From positions 2,170,001-2,234,000 of the forward strand of contig CANUEZ040000183.1 in NCBI GenBank assembly GCA_948099385.1: a DNA stretch of 64,000 nucleotides, in the 5' to 3' direction. The notes below the pieces were generated by a model. The model made no database searches and was not told the DNA's origin. It saw only the letters and a list, made by a program, of their open reading frames with translations. The DNA is from Fasciola hepatica. Its lineage: Eukaryota > Platyhelminthes > Trematoda > Plagiorchiida > Fasciolidae. The translations under genes were made by a program, and so were the position numbers. How positions within the stretch are numbered: position 1 is the first letter of the stretch; the number at the start of each line of letters is the position of its first letter. This document shows positions 1-13,292 of this stretch, piece by piece.

Positions 1-928
1 ATCGCTTCATCCAGATATCCCCAGCACATGCAAATTGAGGACGGAAAGATAGAGGATGAGCAGGCATTCGTGAAACACAACCAAGCCACCAGAGATAGTT
101 TAGGGCGAAGATTTCGCTGACAAGGCGACTATCCGTGCCTAATGCGCGAAACTAACTTGGTTTTTCCATTTGACGCAAACATAACTTCGAAGAAATTGGT
201 TGTGGAGCACGGAAAGATGCCGAGCACCCTTAGTGCTAAGTGGCCGGGTCTCTCATCCATAAAGTGAAAAGCTACGAACCACGGCGAAGTGCATCTGTCC
301 GTTGAGAGATAGACAGCCGGATGTCACGACGACGCCACATGTGTAGCAGAGTTGCGAATTGTGCTTCAGCTCTCGTGCGCTAATTTTCTCCCAACTTCGC
401 CTCCAGCTGTTATCGAGCTCCCATTGTACTTAAAGTTGTCGATTGACTTAGGCTGATCGCTAAAACGAGTGAGTGCAGGCACAGCCTCCCACCAGTCTCT
501 TTGATTCCTGGGAGGAGCTAAACTGAACCATTTGGAAGATCAGATGAGGCATTCCGTGACAAATTTGAAGATAAATGTGGACATGGGGCCACTTTTGTCG
601 GATTCCATTGGAGAAGGTTAAACTGGGGTGAAGGCTAGTGGTGAGCCCTAACCGACCTAGAATAAAACGATACAATTCTTTGAGGACTGGACTATGCTTC
701 TCAGGTACACCATTCCTTAACAAACAGTTTCATAATGCGGTCTCATCGGTGGAGTCAAAAGTCGCGCAAATGCCCAGGAACACGATGACTGTTGGTCTTT
801 GGAAAGTGTGACGGTGCTCCTGAACTTGCTAGATAGAGAATATTTGATCGATACATCGACAACCACTAAAAACCCAATGTGCTTCTCGCGAATATGCTCT
901 TCACACGTTTGGTACAGTCTGCAAGAAC
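1..928 (-). pseudogene. Decayed RTE-type LINE reverse transcriptase, left-arm copy (3' end outside window)
   Basis: This is the inverted copy of the element at 19804-21170, read on the minus strand. The clearest in-frame piece is 460-723, with the reverse-transcriptase block LRNGVPEKH followed by a degenerate FSNGIRQ (family form near SSGVRQG). Compared with the right arm it carries a 13-bp insertion inside this block that shifts the alignment. Stops and frameshifts make it non-functional. The window starts inside the element's C-terminal region. Confidence 0.75.
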
Positions 929-3019
929 CTTTAGCGGTATTGGGAGAAGGCGCACTTCTCTATGTTTCGCGTAGTGACTACAAGAGTTCTTCTTAAAGAT
1001 GGAGACAATAGTCGGGAATATCCAAGAGTACGAGACCTGCTCGGAACTTCAAACATTGGAGAACAAAACACGAAGTTCTCTAACGAATCGCATCCCAACC
1101 TCTCTCAACAAGGGTCGAGGTCATTGCAGATTAGCGCTTCAATACACTGATAATTGTAAAAAGGTTATCTATAAACACTGATTTTGTAAATCAAATGCTA
1201 AACAAAAGTGTAAACTAGAACCCGGTGACAATACTGAGTACTATTTTTATTTCAAGAAATCTCATGAAAAGCACAATTAAATGTTTTCGACATAGTAAAT
1301 GGTCTAAGGGCCTTAAGTAAGACTGCGATCATCCGACTTCTTCCCACACATAACCCATTTTGTAAACCACATCTGGTCGGCCTTAGTTTTTATTGTAAAG
1401 GAAGTTAGCATGGTTGTTGAGAACCAAAAGGCTTGATGGCAGGCAATTTCTTGTCTCCAATGAAAACAGTTATACCATTTTGAAAATGTTTTGCTTTCAA
1501 AAACACAGTTTTGTCAGTGGTAATTTCAATTTGCCGAAGTTCACGTTACTGCAAGTTGCCGTTTTCAACACAATTTTCCATTCATCATTTATACATTTTG
1601 TTGCAGGGAGACAAAGATTGAGTGTAAATATATTCAGCAAAATAGTCAACTGTAAACCAGACGAGAAATGTGGACACTGAAGATGTTCGCTTTCACCACA
1701 TTTCCCTCCAGGAATATTCTTCATTTTTCAGATTTGCAATTTTAATTTTTCTCTTGAAAACAATTCATATGTGCAGATGGAGTGAAAAGTCAAACTACAT
1801 AGCGTTTATTTTCAGAATTGGTACTTTCCTTTCATAATGCATCATAAACTGGTACAGTGGGTTTTTCTCCCAATATGGGCCACTTTATGACAAGATTGAT
1901 TGATGTTAACCAATATCACCCTTATACGAAGCCCGATGAGCTCGAATTAATCTTTTCTCTTCTTCTGCATAGGAGTGAATGAAATCTCGCTTCTGAAGAC
2001 AATATCAATAATTATCAAATATACAACCAGAGAGCTTCACAGAATCATCAGCCCTCGGAATGTTGGTTAGGATTTGAGAACGACCCGCCATCATCCCCCA
2101 GGTGAATTCACCAAGAACCTCGAATTCGTCGACAATCTGAAAGATAATTTACTATTCTCACACGGATCTTGCACTGATTTTGCTTCTATCGGTAACTATG
2201 CGTCTGGTCTGAACAACTAATTATCCCACAGGATTTATTCACTTAATCTTTCGTAGTCCCAATATGCGGTCGGTCAATGAGAAATCGTGAAGATGGAATA
2301 AAATGTGTATGAACAGAAAAATGTCACCAAATACCAAAGTGCCGTAGCTTGAGGCAGCGTTATTCAGTAGATAGTTTGCAGTTTGAACTGCTACTAAATG
2401 CAAATAATAACACAATGTTAAGTATAACGCGAGAGCAATTGTGATAAACGGCAGTCGTGTTCAGAAAAAGACAGTAAGAACAATAACTGGCTGGATAGTT
2501 GTGGGCAAATACATGCAAATTTGGCGAACGAAAATAGTTTAGAGACTTCGGGGAGGGAGATTTTCTGTTTCATGTGCAAGTAACACTGTGTCCACTGCTC
2601 TAAACGTAGGTCCGAAAAAGAAGCGGAGAAAGTCCACCAGTAAATGTGCTTTAGTGCGTCTGACTAAAGCCCAAGACGGGGATTATCGTTCACGGAAGTT
2701 CGATTTTCGTGTCATTGGACCAGAGATTTAGGCAGCGGCTAAAAGATTTTTTATCATCTATAGGTTGAGAGAGGTAAATCGGGAAAGCAGTGAATCCAGT
2801 GCGATAGACAAAACTAGGATTGTCAGTGAACAGGAAAGGATTGAGCTCAAAACAATTGTCACTTAATGACTGGAAGCATCCATAATATGGTAAATTGAAT
2901 GCCAAAAACAAACACTTCCGGTAAACGGAGTACTCATTCTTCGGTTTCTGGAGAGAAATGAGGTAAATTTACCCCCCAGTAAAGGTTTCATTTGATGTTA
3001 CAAATTCTGGACTCAAGAG

Positions 3020-4514
3020 CCAATGATATTTGAGATGGTAACCGAAGTTGATTTCGTTACAGAATCGTACAGTGGAATAGAACCATCATGTGGAAAATAG
3101 AATACAATGCGAGTTTTCATAACCCATTAGATGTAAAATTTTATACTAGAGAAACAGTCTACATCACAAAAGTTCAATTTTTGCAATACTGTTCGAGCAA
3201 CGTTAAGTGAGAATTGTCTTCGCATTAGACGAATAAGCTGTTCCTCACCTAGCACATTACAATTTGTGGCCGAAATGTTGCATATACCTGATGCTGCCGC
3301 TGTTGAAATAAAGCTTCTGGATTTAAGTCGGCAATCATTCGAAGGATCTCAAAAACAATATATCAGAATTTCAAAGGGTGCGGGAAGAGGATGAATCACT
3401 AATTGGATTCAACGATCAGCACTACAAAGATATTGAAAAAAGTAGATGTACTATCCTATAAATCATCAAATGCATTACCGAGCTCATTCGCGATCAAAAT
3501 GATGGCAAACTGTCGATTTATCTCGCTTGGCATGTGAAGTCCAGTATCAAACATGAAGTGGGTTTAAATATGGGTACCTTGGCCCATTCTGTGGAGAAGA
3601 TCTGATTTGGTGGGAGGTATTCGCTTGTAGGTAAAGTAGATTATTACCGTGTCTCCTTTCGAAGCTGTCGTACATTGCTGGCTGCCATAGAAGAAAACCT
3701 CTGAACAAAGTTAATTTGGTTGTTCGGATCAATCCGGATGGGAGAAAGGTGGTCCAGTGATAACAAACGCCTTCGAGATGAAAAGGCAAGGGTTCGGCTA
3801 ATGGATGTGACAAAAGATATGATGGTAAACTCTACAGAGCGGAACTCAGGTCTAGTGCTACTGAGTACACGGTTGATCCGATGACTTGAGTTTTGTGCGT
3901 GATAGGTGGAGTCTGAAAAGCAATCAGTCAAGCAAAATATTAAAAAATCTTACACACTACTCGCGAATAGGTGCGAGTTATATGCAAATATATATTCGAT
4001 TATCAGAATCCTTGTCGAAAAAGAAATCTCGCGAACACTGATGACAAATTTAGAAACATTTCGATATTTTGAGTGACTGATTATCAGACGTTCGAGGAGG
4101 ACTCCCAAAAAATGTGTTCATATTGAGAGTGTATGTGCCAGTACCACCGGAGATCTATGCTGTTCGTTCTCTCGGGGTGGTATAGATAAACTCATTTCCA
4201 AATGATCGATTGCATGCCTGACCATCGGCTATGTTGATACTATGTTTTAAGGGCCCTCATCCGACTAGGGCGAATCACTGCTTCGGTAATGGTATGGAAG
4301 AATAACAAAAAATAAAAATGAATTCTAATTTATCGAAATTTAAAGACATGTTTTGGATTACTAATATTGTAGTGGGGAATGCTTCAAGGGAACAATGTGA
4401 TTTTCGAATCGATCGACCAATCAACCGAGAGTCACAAACAAAAGAACCGACAGCGAATATGTCAGAGGCTTCCCGAAGTGGGTAAAAGGATGAATACGCA
4501 ATGGCAGAAGAGAA
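3020..4514 (+). repeat. 1.5-kb inner inverted-repeat unit, copy A
   Basis: First of four copies. It pairs inverted with copy B (coordinate sum 13246) and repeats directly as copy C (offset 7508). Similarity to B ends about 4514, where A runs into unique loop sequence. It contains a conserved module (about 3590-3744) and a plus-oriented SINE (about 3745-3990). A 67-codon frame starting at 4318 is interrupted here: the Gln codon CAA seen in B and C is TAA. Confidence 0.92.
3590..3990 (+). mobile_element. SINE with 5' module inside palindrome unit A
   Basis: The module is at about 3590-3744, the degenerate tRNA-like head at about 3750-3805 (B-box remnant GGGTTCGGCTA at 3790-3800), then body and terminal hairpin CTCGC (3960-3964) with GCGAG (3973-3977). 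Copies are at about 9256-9656 (minus), 11098-11498 (plus) and 16765-17165 (minus). The overlapping 88- and 95-codon frames on the opposite strand in all four places are translations of this repeat. Confidence 0.72.
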
Positions 4515-7500
4515 TCATGGAAATACAATAAGCAACTTTAGTCAGTTGGAATTAGTTCTGCTGCCCGTAGCCCTGTACAGCCAACATCTTGCACAAAGCG
4601 AGTGAGACCAAGTTTCTGCTCGAATGACAGCCCAAGTAATCGGGATAGATATTACAGGGCCTGACTCAGTAATATTACATAGGTTCCGCTCCATCCAAAC
4701 TTCAGTAATGCGGTAATTAGTAATGTCGTTGTAAACCAAGTATTGTGAGAGAACGTACTCACGTCACTATGGTTCAAATTACCACTCCTCGCTGTTGTAC
4801 CAGAGATTATCTCCAGTTTACTTCATAGAAATGTTTCAGCCGACAATGTTTTTCCTCCTGGAGCAGTATGCACAGCTGAAGTGATCACAAATGAAAACAA
4901 CCATCCGTTTGATCGGTCAATCCTTTGTGAATCATTTGCACACGATAGTGATTGCATCAAGTGCCATGATGGGATATCTCGGGATTATGAATGCACATAC
5001 TGTTGATGTTTCTGTGCACTTCGACCAGTAATCTAGTTGGTTATAAACTCGATGACTCTTAGGGCAATCCACAACAAATATGCACAATGGGAATTCGTGT
5101 AGAATAAGGGACTGGCAAACTCGCTAATCACTGAACCACACAAAAAATGCAACATTTACTCAGTGAAATTCTAGCCCTATTCTCCCCACAGCCTTAAGAA
5201 CGAAAATGCCTGATCAACCGCTGATGTTTGTAGATAAGCAAATGAGTATGTTTTATTGCTGTGAAAATCCCTTTCAGCTTACTCCCCCACATCATTTACT
5301 GACTTCACAGTTGACCAGTGGTGGTCAACACCGTGGTCGTGGAAGACTCCAGATAATTAAGGGTTCTCTTCTAGCTATTTCCAATTGTCACTGGACGATT
5401 GTAAGCAATCTATCAACTACTTTTCCCTAGTTCAAAATGGATATTTGCTAGAATAACTTTTGATGTTTGTGGAATAGTGTACAAAACATCGGAAAAATTT
5501 TCAATCCAAATGTGATTTTGTGCAACAAACAGAAACACTCGACAGTGAACTATCCTCATATGTTACAAGACAGATGTCTCACAAAAAGAAATCACGTCAT
5601 CGACATCGTGTATTTCGTTTCCGTGGATACCTTGCGAACACACCTGGTGAACGAATTAGAAGAACGAACGGTACACTGAAGAACACTAGGGCTGACCATG
5701 AAGGAACCGGATACAATTTCAAATTTGTTACTATTTCTATTGGGGAAGTAATTGTTTATCGATGATCCTAAAAGGTTGGAAAAACCAGAGGAATGAAGAA
5801 GCAGAGAGCTATTTTGGACAGGTACGGCAAAATGATATCCCAGAAAAATTCAAGCACTCTTAGGTGAAATAGGGAACGGAATCCATTGCCTCCAAAAAGT
5901 ATTCAGTTTGATTATATGCGAATCGGTAGAGGTCATTCCGAAAAATAGATGAAGCAATCGGGTAAGCATTATGCGCTGAGTCAATGGGAGAGCGGTAAGG
6001 GTGATGCTGATGGGGAGCAAATGTCTTGACAGTATTTTTAAATGAAGACATTTAAGAAGAAGCAGTTCTGTTACCTGTTCCAAGAGGCAGAACTAGCTCC
6101 AGCATCAACGGATTAGTGGGTTTAGAAAGTCAACATCCCGAAGTACGAACGTGCTCCCAATTTGACAGTGGTGAAATAGAAATCTTCTGGACCTACAATA
6201 CATATAGTTGTTAGAATTTGAGGTAACTTGAATTCTCATTCGATTAAAAATCCATCTGATTCTGAGAGGGCCGCACAATGACAGGGCTGTAGGACCACCA
6301 TGGCGGGATGAATATACACGGCGTTCGCATCCGGCTATTCGCGGCGATATTGCAGTTTTCCCACCAAAACCACTGTCTGCTTAAAAGCTTGATTACATGC
6401 CGAAGAAGTTTTCAATTTGCGGTATATGAACGGCCGTTGGCAAGTGTTGTATTCAACTGTATTATCTCTTGTTTGATCAGGATAGAGTTAAGTCCGACAA
6501 AATCCTATAGGTGCACAAGCGTGTTCCTTTATACTAATTAGATTTTATGACAATGGATAAGATATTCAATCTTTTTCCGAAACAGCAAAATCCCATGTGC
6601 CAACATAAATCAAATGAAGCATTCAATGTTTGTTTTTATACGTCCAGTCTTTCAGCTTATATCCTGTTTGAAATGAAACAGAGTTTATGTGAAACCAAAC
6701 TAGGTTAGGTCTAGGTGGACGGACATTTTGAGTAGGGTGACTGAAATGCGAACAGTTTAAAAGGGGACAAAGTCATAATTGAGGAAGGGAATCTTCGTGT
6801 GACAATATATTGAAAACTGTGTACAAGAAAGTTTATCCTGTGACATTGAAACTTCTTTTTAGTTGACCTTCATTTGTCGAATAAGGTGTACATTTTCGTC
6901 ACGATTGACGAACTTCTCACCGGTAATGGTTCCTTAAATTTAAGTTCACTAATAAGACTGCTGATTTTATAGTCCTACAAAAAATCAATAACCATGGCAA
7001 AACAATTAACGTTTATCAGAATCAAATGCGAAATAAATCAGTCATCAAAATGGAAAGTGTTTTGATTTGAATAATCTAGCAAATTCAATATGTCTTTTAT
7101 TAGGAGTTCGATAGTTTTTTCACTGCAGCTGATACTAGCAGCATTTCACATTGTTTCATTCACCTGTTCTGTGGGAATTAAGAATGGGTACGTAGATCGT
7201 CTCGCTGATTAAGGACAAGGCTTCGCGCCACTGGTTTCTGAGAGTAATGTAAGTAAACTCATCTTTTACGATTGATGTGCTACATATTACGCTTCCGGCA
7301 GTCGTTCTGTGAATAACCTTATAAATGTTGCAGTTATTCACTTCAAAGTAATGTGTGAAGTCCGTGCAATGAAATTCAAGCACAACAGCCTTCGCAGTCC
7401 TACGTTGTTTCTCTTTGGTAAAATACCGATCCACCCCAGTTCCGCCAGCTCTTGGCTTCATTGCCTCAAGGTTAATGTAACCGATTGTTGAGGATCATCC

Positions 7501-8731
7501 AAGTGACCCTTTCTCCAATGTTCTTCTGACTGGAGAGTGTAATTTTGCTTTTCCATTTAAGAAGACAGCCGTCAACGAATACACCAATGAACGGTGTATA
7601 ACGTAGAACCTTTCCAAATATTAGAGAACATTTTTGGAATTTATCAAGTTGATATTACCGTGATAAATATAAGTGATGAAGAAGCATCTCTCATCAACCT
7701 CTTAAGAGAGGAAACCCTTATAAAAATTAATTGGGATGAGTCCTAAGGTCTTATTTACAACTGATCGTCCATTTGGTCAGTAATCACAAACCTTCGGTTA
7801 TCCGCAGCGTAGTATGAAATTGTTGCATGCAAGAAAATAACATAATGAATTCATTCGTACCATTCGCTTATGCGGTGATATACCTAACGTAATTCGTATT
7901 ATGTACTAGTAACTCTGGAATATATCAAAATTTGTATCTGTTGTAAAGAAGGAGTAGTATTTCTATCACACCTGCTTGATGCTGGACATAGTTGAATGAT
8001 CTAGCTAGCTTTACAAAAGGGGACTTACCTGCAATTAACGAAGAGATTGAGTCTATTCCCATTTAAAGAAAGTTTCTCGGCCATCCACAAGATAATCCAC
8101 AGTTTAAATTTCATAAATATAAATCGCCGATTCGGAAAAGAATCGAGGGGAAAAAATGTGCATTATAATAATGAAGGACATGAATAACTAACCCCAGAAG
8201 AGTTCCCGGTCGTACGAGCTGATGTGGGATAATTTATTGAAGCATAACAACTGGCCAGAAGCCGTCACCTTCCAAACTCTTAATTAAGTTTTTGGGGAGG
8301 GAGCTGTTTTTTCTGATTGACTTTCAGATGTAAAACGGTTTAGTGTGTGAATTTGAGATACCTCTGAGGGGGTTGACCTGGACCGAATATTTTAGGCTGC
8401 TCTTTACCAACTGTCCACAGCGCAGTATCACGTAAGTGGACTCGCTTCTTCTATAAGGTGATGTTCCTGTACCGGTCTGTCGACGGCCAACCATTCAAGT
8501 CCATCAAATACATACAATTGTTTACGTCGTTGCTTTTCGAGACCGAGCGGCACGAACATTGCTCTTGCGGCTCCTTGGGTGTTTCGGTAGCCTTCTGGCC
8601 AGTTGCCCAGGGTCGATAGCTTGATTCTCTTTGGCATCATTTCTATTCGGTTGGTCTTTTTGTCTCAGTTGACAACTTGATCAGCAGCATCTCATCTGGG
8701 CTATCTTGCTGGTTGCCCGAAATCCCGCTAT
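4515..8731 (+). repeat. 4.2-kb loop between copies A and B (left arm)
   Basis: Unique inside the left arm but repeated inverted at 12023-16240 in the right arm, with almost no differences in the parts compared; one substitution near 5884 changes a codon in a short frame. Minus-strand frames of 101, 70 and 63 codons (7156-7461, 8428-8640, 5860-6051) are described under their right-arm copies. I recognise no transposase, terminal repeats or gene family here. Confidence 0.9.
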
Positions 8732-10226
8732 TTTTCTTCTGCTATTCCGTATTCATCCTTTTGCCCACTTCGGGAAGCCTCTGACATATTCGCTGTCGGT
8801 TCTTTTGTTTGTGACTCTCGGTTGATTGGTCGTTCGATTCGAAAATCACATTGTTCCCTTGAAGCATTCCCCACTACAATACTAGTAATCCAAAACATGT
8901 CTTTAAATTTCGATAAATTAGAATTCATTTTTATTTTTTGTTATTCTTCCATACCATTACCGAAGCAGTGATTCGCCCTAGTCGGATGAGGGCCCTTAAA
9001 ACATAGTATCAACATAGCCGATGGTCAGGCATGCAATCGATCATTTGGAAATGAGTTTATCTATACCACCCCGAGAGAACGAACAGCATAGATCTCCGGT
9101 GGTACTGGCACATACACTCTCAATATGAACACATTTTTTGGGAGTCCTCCTCGAACGTCTGATAATCAGTCACTCAAAATATCGAAATGTTTCTAAATTT
9201 GTCATCAGTGTTCGCGAGATTTCTTTTTCGACAAGGATTCTGATAATCGAATATATATTTGCATATAACTCGCACCTATTCGCGAGTAGTGTGTAAGATT
9301 TTTTAATATTTTGCTTGACTGATTGCTTTTCAGACTCCACCTATCACGCACAAAACTCAAGTCATCGGATCAACCGTGTACTCAGTAGCACTAGACCTGA
9401 GTTCCGCTCTGTAGAGTTTACCATCATATCTTTTGTCACATCCATTAGCCGAACCCTTGCCTTTTCATCTCGAAGGCGTTTGTTATCACTGGACCACCTT
9501 TCTCCCATCCGGATTGATCCGAACAACCAAATTAACTTTGTTCAGAGGTTTTCTTCTATGGCAGCCAGCAATGTACGACAGCTTCGAAAGGAGACACGGT
9601 AATAATCTACTTTACCTACAAGCGAATACCTCCCACCAAATCAGATCTTCTCCACAGAATGGGCCAAGGTACCCATATTTAAACCCACTTCATGTTTGAT
9701 ACTGGACTTCACATGCCAAGCGAGATAAATCGACAGTTTGCCATCATTTTGATCGCGAATGAGCTCGGTAATGCATTTGATGATTTATAGGATAGTACAT
9801 CTACTTTTTTCAATATCTTTGTAGTGCTGATCGTTGAATCCAATTAGTGATTCATCCTCTTCCCGCACCCTTTGAAATTCTGATATATTGTTTTTGAGAT
9901 CCTTCGAATGATTGCCGACTTAAATCCAGAAGCTTTATTTCAACAGCGGCAGCATCAGGTATATGCAACATTTCGGCCACAAATTGTAATGTGCTAGGTG
10001 AGGAACAGCTTATTCGTCTAATGCGAAGACAATTCTCACTTAACGTTGCTCGAACAGTATTGCAAAAATTGAACTTTTGTGATGTAGACTGTTTCTCTAG
10101 TATAAAATTTTACATCTAATGGGTTATGAAAACTCGCATTGTATTCTATTTTCCACATGATGGTTCTATTCCACTGTACGATTCTGTAACGAAATCAACT
10201 TCGGTTACCATCTCAAATATCATTGG
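8732..10226 (-). repeat. 1.5-kb inner inverted-repeat unit, copy B
   Basis: Reverse complement of copy A. It ends exactly at the central spacer and, with copy C, forms the middle of the palindrome. Its SINE lies about 9256-9501 on the minus strand. The 66-codon frame at 8728-8928 (minus) is intact here. Confidence 0.92.
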
Positions 10227-10527
10227 ACCAGAGATTTAGGCAGCTGCTAAAAGATTTTTTATCATCTATAGGTTGAGAGAGGTAAATCGGGAAAGCAGTG
10301 AATCCAGTGCGATAGACAAAACTAGGATTGTCAGTGAACAGGAAAGGATTGAGCTCAAAACAATTGTCACTTAATGACTGGAAGCATCCATAATATGGTA
10401 AATTGAATGCCAAAAACAAACACTTCCGGTAAACGGAGTACTCATTCTTCGGTTTCTGGAGAGAAATGAGGTAAATTTACCCCCCAGTAAAGGTTTCATT
10501 TGATGTTACAAATTCTGGACTCAAGAG
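10227..10527. repeat. Central palindrome spacer S (301 bp)
   Basis: This asymmetric segment separates the two arms. It is a direct copy of left-arm 2719-3019 and an inverted copy of right-arm 17736-18036. It is bounded by the 7-mer TCATTGG (10220-10226) and its complement CCAATGA (10528-10534), and the left-arm copy of S has the same flanks (2712-2718 and 3020-3026). A short open frame in S is cut short at this copy by the junction. Confidence 0.93.
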
Positions 10528-12022
10528 CCAATGATATTTGAGATGGTAACCGAAGTTGATTTCGTTACAGAATCGTACAGTGGAATAGAACCATCATGTG
10601 GAAAATAGAATACAATGCGAGTTTTCATAACCCATTAGATGTAAAATTTTATACTAGAGAAACAGTCTACATCACAAAAGTTCAATTTTTGCAATACTGT
10701 TCGAGCAACGTTAAGTGAGAATTGTCTTCGCATTAGACGAATAAGCTGTTCCTCACCTAGCACATTACAATTTGTGGCCGAAATGTTGCATATACCTGAT
10801 GCTGCCGCTGTTGAAATAAAGCTTCTGGATTTAAGTCGGCAATCATTCGAAGGATCTCAAAAACAATATATCAGAATTTCAAAGGGTGCGGGAAGAGGAT
10901 GAATCACTAATTGGATTCAACGATCAGCACTACAAAGATATTGAAAAAAGTAGATGTACTATCCTATAAATCATCAAATGCATTACCGAGCTCATTCGCG
11001 ATCAAAATGATGGCAAACTGTCGATTTATCTCGCTTGGCATGTGAAGTCCAGTATCAAACATGAAGTGGGTTTAAATATGGGTACCTTGGCCCATTCTGT
11101 GGAGAAGATCTGATTTGGTGGGAGGTATTCGCTTGTAGGTAAAGTAGATTATTACCGTGTCTCCTTTCGAAGCTGTCGTACATTGCTGGCTGCCATAGAA
11201 GAAAACCTCTGAACAAAGTTAATTTGGTTGTTCGGATCAATCCGGATGGGAGAAAGGTGGTCCAGTGATAACAAACGCCTTCGAGATGAAAAGGCAAGGG
11301 TTCGGCTAATGGATGTGACAAAAGATATGATGGTAAACTCTACAGAGCGGAACTCAGGTCTAGTGCTACTGAGTACACGGTTGATCCGATGACTTGAGTT
11401 TTGTGCGTGATAGGTGGAGTCTGAAAAGCAATCAGTCAAGCAAAATATTAAAAAATCTTACACACTACTCGCGAATAGGTGCGAGTTATATGCAAATATA
11501 TATTCGATTATCAGAATCCTTGTCGAAAAAGAAATCTCACGAACACTGATGACAAATTTTGAAACATTTCGATATTTTGAGTGACTGATTATCAGACGTT
11601 CGAGGAGGACTCCCAAAAAATGTGTTCATATTGAGAGTGTATGTGCCAGTACCACCGGAGATCTATGCTGTTCGTTCTCTCGGGGTGGTATAGATAAACT
11701 CATTTCCAAATGATCGATTGCATGCCTGACCATCGGCTATGTTGATGCTATGTTTTAAGGGCCCTCATCCGACTAGGGCGAATCACTGCTTCGGTAATGG
11801 TATGGAAGAATAACAAAAAATAAAAATGAATTCTAATTTATCGAAATTTAAAGACATGTTTTGGATTACTAGTATTGTAGTGGGGAATGCTTCAAGGGAA
11901 CAATGTGATTTTCGAATCGAACGACCAATCAACCGAGAGTCACAAACAAAAGAACCGACAGCGAATATGTCAGAGGCTTCCCGAAGTGGGCAAAAGGATG
12001 AATACGGAATAGCAGAAGAAAA
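10528..12022 (+). repeat. 1.5-kb inner inverted-repeat unit, copy C
   Basis: Direct copy of A and inverted partner of B across the central spacer. It has private substitutions relative to A and B (for example near 11538, 11560 and 11747), so the four copies are not simply identical. Its SINE lies about 11253-11498 on the plus strand. Confidence 0.92.
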
Positions 12023-12113
12023 ATAGCGGGATTTCGGGCAACCAGCAAGATAGCCCAGATGAGATGCTGCTGATCAAGTTGTCAACTGAGACAAAAAGAC
12101 CAACCGAATAGAA

Positions 12114-12326
12114 ATGATGCCAAAGAGAATCAAGCTATCGACCCTGGGCAACTGGCCAGAAGGCTACCGAAACACCCAAGGAGCCGCAAGAGCAATGTTC
12201 GTGCCGCTCGGTCTCGAAAAGCAACGACGTAAACAATTGTATGTATTTGATGGACTTGAATGGTTGGCCGTCGACAGACCGGTACAGGAACATCACCTTA
12301 TAGAAGAAGCGAGTCCACTTACGTGA
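12114..12326 (+). CDS. Hypothetical 70-codon ORF just inside copy C/loop boundary (second copy 8428-8640, minus)
   Basis: Begins with two ATG codons. The translation has a basic patch (KQRRKQ) and a Trp-containing segment, but no motif I can name. It lies about 90 bases outside repeat unit C, so it is present twice in the window, not four times. Chance is a reasonable explanation. Confidence 0.12.
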   Translation: MMPKRIKLSTLGNWPEGYRNTQGAARAMFVPLGLEKQRRKQLYVFDGLEWLAVDRPVQEHHLIEEASPLT

Positions 12327-13292
12327 TACTGCGCTGTGGACAGTTGGTAAAGAGCAGCCTAAAATATTCGGTCCAGGTCAACCCCCTCAGAGGTATCTCA
12401 AATTCACACACTAAACCGTTTTACATCTGAAAGTCAATCAGAAAAAACAGCTCCCTCCCCAAAAACTTAATTAAGAGTTTGGAAGGTGACGGCTTCTGGC
12501 CAGTTGTTATGCTTCAATAAATTATCCCACATCAGCTCGTACGACCGGGAACTCTTCTGGGGTTAGTTATTCATGTCCTTCATTATTATAATGCACATTT
12601 TTTCCCCTCGATTCTTTTCCGAATCGGCGATTTATATTTATGAAATTTAAACTGTGGATTATCTTGTGGATGGCCGAGAAACTTTCTTTAAATGGGAATA
12701 GACTCAATCTCTTCGTTAATTGCAGGTAAGTCCCCTTTTGTAAAGCTAGCTAGATCATTCAACTATGTCCAGCATCAAGCAGGTGTGATAGAAATACTAC
12801 TCCTTCTTTACAACAGATACAAATTTTGATATATTCCAGAGTTACTAGTACATAATACGAATTACGTTAGGTATATCACCGCATAAGCGAATGGTACGAA
12901 TGAATTCATTATGTTATTTTCTTGCATGCAACAATTTCATACTACGCTGCGGATAACCGAAGGTTTGTGATTACTGACCAAATGGACGATCAGTTGTAAA
13001 TAAGACCTTAGGACTCATCCCAATTAATTTTTATAAGGGTTTCCTCTCTTAAGAGGTTGATGAGAGATGCTTCTTCATCACTTATATTTATCACGGTAAT
13101 ATCAACTTGATAAATTCCAAAAATGTTCTCTAATATTTGGAAAGGTTCTACGTTATACACCGTTCATTGGTGTATTCGTTGACGGCTGTCTTCTTAAATG
13201 GAAAAGCAAAATTACACTCTCCAGTCAGAAGAACATTGGAGAAAGGGTCACTTGGATGATCCTCAACAATCGGTTACATTAACCTTGAGGCA

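Larger units (their letters stand above)
1..10226 (+). repeat. Left arm of giant palindrome (incomplete at window edge)
   Basis: Reading this arm as reverse complement gives the right arm almost base for base. Paired coordinates sum to 20719 near the outer end, 20732 from about 800 to 1700, and 20754-20755 further in. The steps are a 13-bp insertion near 625-650 and a 23-bp insertion near 1928-1955, both present only in this arm. A one-base A/T homopolymer difference lies near 5146. In the first 720 bases I counted about six substitutions; inner stretches I compared have fewer. Position 1 is still inside the arm, so its outer limit is not visible. Confidence 0.97.
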
